From Pogostemon cablin (taxonomy: Eukaryota; Streptophyta; Magnoliopsida; Lamiales; Lamiaceae), in contig CM042962.1 of NCBI GenBank assembly GCA_023678885.1, forward strand, positions 23,202,336 through 23,266,335: a stretch of DNA of 64,000 nt, in the 5' to 3' direction. The notes under the pieces were generated by a model that was not told the DNA's origin, ran no database searches, and saw only the letters and a program-made list of their open reading frames with translations. Below are positions 56,791 through 64,000 of this stretch, in pieces (the stretch's first letter is position 1; every line of letters starts with the position of its first letter). The translations under genes and the position numbers were made by a program.

Positions 56791-57233
56791 CTCTCCCCAT
56801 CCCACTGAAAGGTTCATATATTACTACTCCCTCCGTTCTAAAGATATTGACACACTTTCCTTTTTGGGGTGTCTCACACAAATTGACATATTTCCTTTTT
56901 AAGAATATGGACACACACAAAAATAATTTATTTATTTACATGGGCCCACACATACATCACACTCACTACTAATACAACTATCCACTACACATTAAATATT
57001 ATTTTTTTCAGTTCACTTTATATTAAATTTTTATACTCCTTAATCTTCGTGCAAAAAAAAATGTCAATATCTCCGGGATGGAATGAGTGGGTGTCTCATT
57101 CAAATGTTCTCATTTTTCCCTTTTAATAAAAATGTACCACATATACAACTACCCACTAAATAAAAAATATTAATAATACTCATTAATTTACGTGTAAAAA
57201 ATAAATGAGGGCCTTTACTCGAGACGGAGAGAG
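56791..57233. mobile_element. Stowaway-like MITE containing a second MITE
   Basis: The outer ends are CTCTCCCCATCCCACTG and CGAGACGGAGAGAG before TA. The inner element (about 56827-57088) has its own ends, CTCCCTCCGTTCTAAAG and CGGGATGGAATGAG. It splits the outer one near its left end. Confidence 0.75.
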
Positions 57234-57299
57234 TATATCATTATTCATTTAATGGTTAAAAATTTAATTGGTCTAACCGGTTCAATTAAAAAATATTAC

Positions 57300-57740
57300 A
57301 TTTCACACATATATTTTATAACATCATCATTTATTAATAATCCTCTCACTTTATAATTTATTTATTACCTAAAAATACTATAATACTCCTAAACAATCAA
57401 TAAAGCTGATCAATAAATAATTTTTCTTAAATTCCACATCTACAGTGTCGGCGAACATAAATTCGGGCTAGAAGGAGTATATTTTGTAACATCATCATTT
57501 ATTAATAATCCTCTCTGTGTTTGCTATTAATGTACACATTGGTTTTTTTCCACGTAATTCAAGGTATACCTTATCTTTTGTTTTTTGCATGTGGATTAAG
57601 GAGAATTATTATTTAGTAATATGTAGGACTTGAAGATTGTATTAATGGGTATGTGTGAGTCTCATGTTTGTAAAAAAAATAGATCCTTTGAGAGGACGAC
57701 AAAAATGGATAAAATTGAACATTTAAAGGGGACGGAAGAA
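57300..57740. mobile_element. Two further partial MITEs (families B and A)
   Basis: About 57330-57478 is a family-B 3' half ending GGGCTAGAAGGAG before TA. About 57525-57740 is a family-A copy (TTTTGTTTTTTGCATGTGGATT) ending GGGGACGGAAGAAG. Their left ends are blurred. Confidence 0.5.
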
Positions 57741-57886
57741 GTATTAAATTTTATATTTTCCATTATCATCTATCACGTGATAAACTTCACCATCTAAAAT
57801 AGAAAATATCATATTAATCCTCAATATTAAAAGTATTATATCTTAATTATAAATTTATTATTCTCACCTAACATATACACACACAA

Positions 57887-58140
57887 AGTGCTTTATAATT
57901 TAGAGTTGGTTTCTTGTGTCCCGAGTTCACAAAAATACACAAAGTACTTTACTCCATAATTTAGAGTTGGTCTCTTGTGTCCAGAATGCATAAAGTGTAT
58001 AGGGTATAACATCTAACACACACAAAGTACTTTATAATTAAAAGTTGATTTCTTGTGTCCCGAGTGCACAAAGACACACAAAGTACTTTATAATTTAGAG
58101 TTGATTTCTTGTGTCCCGAGTGCACAAAGCGTATAGGGTA
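57887..58140. repeat. Four tandem units of about 55-85 bp
   Basis: The unit CACAAAGTACTTTATAATTT followed by AGAGTTGATTTCTTGTGTCC and CGAGTGCACAAAG occurs four times. Units two and four end in GTATAGGGTATAA. So the array looks like a duplicated pair of units. Confidence 0.85.
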
Positions 58141-58379
58141 TAAAATTTTATTCTAAAGAGATATACAATTTAATAATAAGGATATTGAATAGTATAAATG
58201 TTTGATTAAAAAAATTAAAAAATTTTCTAAAAAATTAAGGATATGCATTCTTATACTAAATGATATATGGAGTAACATTTAATACTAAAAGTAAAAGGTA
58301 CAACTTTAAAAAATCGTTGGATTTGGGGCACGGCGTCCTCTGGAACACACAAGTTTTAGCTTATAATTTATTTATTATA

Positions 58380-59627
58380 CTCCCTCTGTCCGCCGGAAAA
58401 TATACATTTTGCTATTTCTGGCGTCCGCATCAAAGATATACATTTTCTTTTTAGACACATGAAACCCACACACATCACTAATACATTTAATATATGGTCC
58501 TCCACACCTCACTAATACAATTACATACTACAAAGAGCCGGCAAAAATGGGCCGGCCTGTAGCCCGCCATAAATAGGCTTGGCTAGGCCATTAAAATATA
58601 GGCCCGAAAAGAACCGGGCAGTTTTGGCCTGGCCCATCAAGCCCGGTGGACCAAATGGCCCGGCCCGCTTTTTTGGGCTTTTTTGGCCCGATCAATTTAT
58701 ATATATTTAATTTAATATTTAATCATAAATTATTTGTGATACTTAATTTATTTGATTTATAAATTATATTTAAATAATTTAAATTTAAATATATAAAAAT
58801 AGTCATAAAAATAACTTTCTAAAATAGTTATAATCTTCAAATTATATATGAATTTTCTATTTTACTTGGATATTTTGATTACTCTATGATAAAAATAAGG
58901 TTAAGGAAAAAGAAAATATATATACATATAAAATAATGTGATAAGTTGTATATGAGATTTAATATTGTATATAATATAAATAAAGTTAAGGAGAAAGAAA
59001 AAAAATAATTACTCTATAGAATGGAAAAAAATAATTATGTATGAGATTTAATATTGAAAATTGTAAAAGTTGGATTTAAATTCCATTATATTATAATAAT
59101 AAAATAAGTTGGATGTTAATAATATAATTTAATCACATAATAATCGTGATTATTGATATTAAATAGCTCCAATCCATTATATAACAACTCTTAATAATAC
59201 AATCGATCCCTAATAATAAATCCTAATTTATTTGATTTAAAAATAATAATAATTAACTTGAATAGATTATTTAGCATTTATATCTAATTATAAATTTGAG
59301 GATAATATTCAATATTTGCTTATATAATTATTATTACACGTATTAAAATAAATAAATTTTAATTTTTTAATTAAAAATTTAAAAAATAAATTAATATTAA
59401 TGGGCCGAAATGGCCTGATGGTCCGGTGGCCCAGTATGGGCCACAAAAAATAAGGCCCGCCAAAATCGGGCCCAGTCCGGCTTATAAATGTGCATTGGCC
59501 CCGTGGGCTGGTACCGGGCCGACCCGGCTCGGTCTTTTTGCCGTCTCTATAACTACACATTAAATAATAATACTCCTTAATCCACGTGCAAAAAATAAAT
59601 GTATACCTATTGGGCGGACGGAGGGAG
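58380..59627. mobile_element. Stowaway-like MITE split by a hAT-type element
   Basis: The ends are CTCCCTCTGTCCGCCGG and GGGCGGACGGAGGGAG, with TA at 58378-58379 and 59628-59629. Without the 1-kb insertion the MITE would be about 230 bp. Confidence 0.85.
58533..59548. mobile_element. 1-kb hAT-type element with GGCCCG-rich ends
   Basis: The ends AGAGCCGGCAAAAATGGGCC and, inverted, AGAGACGGCAAAAAGACCGA match imperfectly. Flanks ATACTACA (58525) and ATAACTACA (59549) look like one 8-bp duplication with an extra base. The subterminal regions are rich in GGCCCG/CGGGCC, and the core is AT-rich and non-coding. Confidence 0.7.
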
Positions 59628-59729
59628 TATAAAAATACAATATTACTCTTCAAAAGTCAATAAAATTAATAAAAATAAATAAAAATTTCAAATTTGTATC
59701 TATACTAACAGGGTAAAATAATACACCAA

Positions 59730-60400
59730 CCATGATGACTAGAGATCCCAAGACGTTCAAGATCCTAAATCGTAGATCTAGAGACGTTCAAGATCCTAGA
59801 TCCTAGATCCAGATCTATAAGAAATGTTAGTAATTCTTCTCCTAGTTTCATATTCATTGCAATGGTGATTGATTGATTTACCTATAAACCAACAATCTCA
59901 AGAAGAAACATGTCCCGATAGTGCTCCGGTCTTGGCGGATCTTCCCCAAAGGTGAAACGACTTCTCGTTTCCGGCGAAGCAGCACCGCTATCGCAGGAAC
60001 TCCGGCGAACTAAAGAAAATTGAGAACTAGATCGCTACTAGATGCAATGCTTTTTGAATGCAGATGCTTTGTGTTTTTGGTGTGTTTAGAATGAATGCAA
60101 ATGACCTTATTTATAGGTGCCAGGGACCACTCCACATATGGTAGGATTTGCACAGATCTGTGTTCACACACCCAAATCTGCATTCACACACACAGATCTG
60201 TGTTCACACACATATATATGCGTTCACACACAGAACTGTCCAGATATAATGTATCATATGGCGTATCTGTTGGAGAGAATCCCAATTTATTATATTTAAT
60301 TCTCTCCACATGTGAGACTAATTTACTCACTTTAATTATTATTTAATTTGTGATTAATTTATTAATTAATCATTACTAACCAATTAAATTCCCCAATAAT
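59730..60400 (-). mobile_element. Putative LTR or untranslated part of a copia element (minus)
   Basis: Read on the minus strand it has a promoter-like CACCTATAAATAAGG (about 60104-60118), direct repeats GAACACAGATCTGTG between about 60150 and 60235, and then a leader-like sequence. It directly follows the reverse-transcriptase fragment. LTR borders could not be fixed. Confidence 0.4.
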
Positions 60401-60882
60401 CTGCTATGTCAGGACGCGTACAATTGGTTATGTACATTATGCTCCATATAATCCTTGCATACTCAGATTGAGCCACTGGTTCATCTTTATTCTTATTAAA
60501 GTGTACACTTGGATCCATGTGTGTCTTAGCTGGTGAATCATCGAATGCATTGAATTTCTTCAACACTTTCTCAATGTAATGAGATTGTGACAAAGCAATT
60601 CCATCAGATATTCTTTGAATTTTGATTCCAAGTATCACATCCGCTATACCCATGTCCTTCATGTCAAAGTTTCGATTCAACATCCGTTTAGTGTCAACAA
60701 TTATGTAATTACTGCTTCCCAAGATAATCATATCATCTACATATAGGCAGACAATGGCAAATCCTTTGGGTGTATTTTTCACATACACACATTTGTCACA
60801 CTCGTTGATTCGAAAACTATTTGACATCATTGTGTTGTCAAATTTCACATGCCATTGTTTTGGACTCCTTAATTCAAGTGAA

Positions 60883-60885
<3 letters not shown>
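60400..60885 (-). pseudogene. Copia reverse transcriptase fragment
   Basis: The minus-strand frame reads SPKQWHVKFDNTMMSNSFRI, then CLYVDDMIILGSS (YVDD at about 60730), DMKDMGIADVILGIKIQR and CTRPDIA. This is the C-terminal half of a copia reverse transcriptase running into the RNase H connection. It stops abruptly after CTRPDIA. It belongs to a different lineage from the element at 15365-22579. An A/TA-rich run borders it on the other side. Confidence 0.85.

Positions 60886-60957
<72 letters not shown>
60882..60957. repeat. (A)n followed by (TA)n
   Basis: About 19 A then about 28 TA units, at the edge of the copia fragment and immediately before the second 115-bp repeat. Confidence 0.95.
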
Positions 60958-60959
<2 letters not shown>

Positions 60960-61071
60960 ATTGGGCGGACGGAGGGAGTATAAAAATACAATATTACTCT
61001 TCAAAAGTCAATAAAATTAATAAAAATAAATAAAAATTTCAAATTATATCTATACTAACAGGGTAAAATAA

Positions 61072-61453
61072 ATTGGGACTGAGGGAGAATTTAATATTAA
61101 TCCTTTTTTTTTTTCCTTATAGTGGATTTGCTCTAATAGTGGTCCTTTAAGCTTTGTTGTTCTTCACATCAATATTCTTCATATAAATTTCAAACTAATC
61201 CAAGCTATGCGTTCAATCGTTGTACATAAGCTTAACTCTATTAACTAAAAAACTCTCTACAAGATTAATTAACCATTTATACACCAATAAAAAGGAAGAA
61301 ATAGAATTATAGATGATGGGTCTTCTATTTCTCATTTTCGTCAGACAACAGCCAAAGATTATATTCATTTCAATCTCCTAATTAATCAGTGTCAACTTTA
61401 CCTAAAAAACAAATTTTGAGAAGAATCATTAGTTATTTTCCACCACCACCTCG
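61072..61453 (-). other. 3' flank of the kinase gene
   Basis: The AT-rich sequence downstream of the kinase stop codon probably includes its 3' UTR. No other feature is seen. Confidence 0.35.
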
Positions 61454-63203
61454 TCAGTCTTGGCCTTGCATTCGGTCTGCAGACAAGAACTCCAGCGCAG
61501 TAACGACGTCTGTAATTAATGGCCGAGACGACGACTCCTCTTGCAGACACATTGCTGCGATTGCAAGAGCTTGGTACAGAGACTTTTCTGGGTACTTCCC
61601 TTCAAGCAATGGATCTGCCATCAGATGGAACTTCTTCTTGTCCTTGAATAAAGGTTGTGCCTGCAACATAAGGATTGTTTATTGGTCAGCTGATCGAGGG
61701 GTGTCGATTCTAGACACAACAATGTTCATGACATGGTATATATGTTCACATACCCATTCAATCAAGTTATGCTCTTCACTTGGTCTTGCATTGTCAATGA
61801 CCCTCCTACCAGATATTATCTCCAGAAACACAACACCGAAGCTGTACACATCGGATTTGGTAGTCAACTGCCCAGTAGACGCGTACTCAGGCGCACAATA
61901 GCCGTAGGTTCCCATAACTCTGGTGGAAACGTGTGGTCGTCCACCAACAGGACCAATCTTGGCAAGCCCGAAATCAGAGAGTTTTGGGTTGAATTCCTCA
62001 TCTAAAAGGATGTTGGATGCCTTGAAGTCTCGATATATTACTGGAGGGTTAGCTGTTTCATGCAAGTATTCTAGTCCTCGGGCTGCGCCTTGAGCAATTT
62101 TCATCCTCGTATCCCAATCGAGAGGTTTTCTGCCTGGGCTTAAATCTTTACACAAAAATAAGACAATATTTAATGATATAAGATTCAAGCTTAGGAAGAG
62201 CCTATGTTTCAGTAAGAAAATGAGGGGCATACTTAGAAGGTGGTCCTCCAGGGAACCATGAAACATGTACTCGTAGACTAAAATTCTCTGCTCTCCCTCG
62301 GCGCAGTATCCTACAAGATTAACAAGATTCGGATGGTGAAGGAGACTCAACATCAACACTTCCACTAGAAATTCTCTATTTCCTTGGAAACCATTTCTGT
62401 CAAGTTGCTTCACGGCAACATCCTTAGCAGAAACAGAAGAAAAACAAGTTAGCTGACACCAATCTTTTCGATAAAAATTTAAGAAATGAGACAATGACAA
62501 TAGCAAATGGAGGAGATTACCATATCTTTCCTTACAAGGTGTCCCTTGTACACCCTTCCAAAACCGCCTTCACCAATTAAAGTTGCAGGGCTGAAGTCTT
62601 GAGTAGCAATTGACAGCTCATGGAAAGTGAAAATATCAGCCGAGATATTGTTCTTACCAAGTTTATCGATTTCTTCAGCTACATACTTTCTTTTGCTGCT
62701 ATCTGCAAATCTAGCAATTCATCAATATTATTTGTCTTAAAGCTATGAAGAAATACTAAGCGACTATATATGGTCTAAAAGAAGCTCTTATTTTTAAACA
62801 GCAATACCGAACAGTTATTTCTAGACAGCAAAAACATGGTTCATTCAATCATTCACAAATGAACAAACAAAGGAAATCAAAAGTTAATGGATACATTCAG
62901 AGCCTATGTTTCAGTAAGAAAATATTTCCCCAATAGAATAATGAGACCACATTGCATACATGGTTCACAAATTCATTCTACGGGATGCACCCATCATAAA
63001 GGTAAACAAGATTGCCTGCAGGAAGTGCACTAATCTCAAAATAAATGGAATGTTGGTTCCTATAATCTCTCTTTAATAAGAGCCAAACTACTATAATTGA
63101 ATGTCAAAAACTCCTTGAGAATGAGATATTTAAACAGAAAAACATTGGGACCAGTCAGAAAGATGCACTATATGACATTACAATATAACATTTATACATA
63201 TAC

Positions 63204-63238
<35 letters not shown>

Positions 63239-63620
63239 CGTTTCCAAATCTAGATGATAAGAACATACATCATTATCCTTTTTGTAAAAATCTATGGATA
63301 ATCATGTCTTCAGACTTGTGTCCTTGTTGAAAGGCAAGATCATTTTCATAAGGCTTCTCCCAATGATTGTTTAATTGAAAATTCTATATATTAGGTACAT
63401 TAATGCCTCAACTGGCCAAATTGAAAGCAGACATTCCAAGAAATAAAACATAAAATTTAAGAGAATCAGGGTAGGTATATACATGGTGTTTACCAGTTTT
63501 CATTGATATATTTGCTATGGAGGCCAAGGCCTTTGTATCCTGGTATGCATGAGTGCTCTTATCCAAAGAATCTTGGTCAAGTTTCTCTTGTGACATACAA
63601 CAAGAAAAACAGCTCAACAT
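61454..63620 (-). CDS. Receptor-like cytoplasmic kinase, subfamily VII (PBS1-like), 5 exons, 365 aa
   Basis: Minus-strand exons are 63620-63494, 62702-62521, 62422-62233, 62145-61754 and 61660-61454. All introns are GT-AG and the phases join to 1098 bases without a stop. Kinase motifs: P-loop IGEGGFGRVYKG (residues 85-96), catalytic Lys108 in VAVKQ, IYRDFKASN with Asp206, DFG 224-226, and STRVMGTYGYCAPEY in the activation segment. The product phosphorylates Ser/Thr. Family members relay signals from surface receptors in immunity and development. The N-terminus MLSCFSCCM lacks the myristoylation Gly2 common in the family but has Cys4, Cys7 and Cys8, which could be palmitoylated for membrane anchoring. 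The C-terminal extension is short. I could not see the promoter. Likely functional. Confidence 0.93.
63207..63235. repeat. (TA)n in kinase intron 1
   Basis: A short TA array lies inside the first intron (62703-63493). Confidence 0.9.
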
Positions 63621-64000
63621 CCTTTCTTTTTCCTTGTTATGTCAAGTCCACCATTTCAGATGCTTGTGCATCATCAAGCACCCGAATATTTCTTTCCGAT
63701 CCAACTGCTGATAAAAAATCCAATTCCAGACAGCATTAAAATCCTGAATTTCTCAGCACAGTTCAAGAAAAACCAGTGTTTTCCGGTCTCTCAAGAACTG
63801 AGAAGGATTCGAAGGGGGTAGTTTCAATTTTTTCCTGCCCTCAAAACTATATTGTTATGAAATATAATTGACTCAGTCAATTTTCTAAATATAGCCTTTG
63901 GTTTTGCTAACACCTTCCTTTAACATGAATAATCTATGGAAATAGATACATTACCTATTGTGTAGTGCTGGTGAAATCCACATCTGCTCATCTTAAATTA
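63621..64000 (-). promoter_or_regulatory. Upstream region of the kinase gene
   Basis: This should hold the 5' UTR and proximal promoter. The minus strand has GGCTATATTTAG near 63885-63897, a possible TATA box, but the transcription start cannot be fixed. An upstream intron cannot be excluded. Confidence 0.35.

Larger units (their letters stand above)
59607..61071. repeat. 115-bp direct repeats flanking a copia fragment
   Basis: 59607-59721 (CTATTGGGCGGACGGAGG... to GGGTAAAATAA) recurs at 60958-61071 with a couple of differences. It includes the last 20 bp of the MITE at 58380. Between the copies lie a putative LTR, a copia reverse-transcriptase fragment and an (A)n(TA)n run. Such long direct repeats are not a transposon target duplication; repair-associated duplication is more likely. 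Confidence 0.85.

Overview
The window is nuclear DNA from a flowering plant, most likely a eudicot. The evidence is spliced kinase exons with GT-AG borders, a plant-type initiator tRNA-Met, Ty1/copia elements, Stowaway-like MITEs with CTCCCTCCGT ends, hAT and Mutator-like elements, and an endogenous caulimovirid. It is AT-rich and dominated by transposons. I see nothing prokaryotic, no CRISPR array and no rRNA.

Layout. 1-6.3 kb holds decayed exons of a CIPK-type kinase, two Stowaway-like MITEs, a hAT-type element with an 8-bp target duplication, and a 1.3-kb near-perfect palindrome (5003-6321). 6.6-8.3 kb is a broken MULE transposase of the FAR1-like type. From about 8.29 to 40.69 kb runs an expanded triplicated locus. 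Three tandem copies of a segment carrying the last exons of a HIG1-domain gene (minus strand) have been filled with insertions. Copy I received a 15.3-kb Ty1/copia element (9255-24536), itself invaded by a relative (about 15365-22579), and an 8.2-kb insertion (26006-34197) with Mutator-like ends that encloses an almost full-length endogenous pararetrovirus. hAT-type elements sit in copies I (34664-35221) and III (38215-39432). Because the copies are paralogous, most of these insertions have a visible empty site inside the same window.

40.7-45 kb is mostly non-coding, with a fragment of ribosomal protein S25 exon 1. 45265-49186 is a Mutator-like element with a truncated transposase, a Ulp1-like protease fragment and two blocks of 12-bp minisatellite. 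51032-51103 is an initiator tRNA-Met, whose 3' end matches the primer-binding sites of the copia element and the pararetrovirus. 51836-52746 holds two small convergent genes whose stop codons overlap. 54.3-61.1 kb is a pile of nested MITEs, a solo LTR, a hAT-type element and a copia reverse-transcriptase fragment.

61454-63620 (minus) is the one clearly intact conventional host gene: a five-exon receptor-like cytoplasmic kinase of subfamily VII (PBS1-like), 365 codons with all splice sites in phase.

The working host genes appear to be the kinase, the tRNA and probably the two convergent small genes. Everything else is mobile DNA at various stages of decay. The most unusual features are the pararetrovirus inside a Mutator-like shell, the Ulp1/minisatellite MULE, the convergent gene pair sharing stop-codon bases, and an LTR hairpin preserved by compensatory changes.
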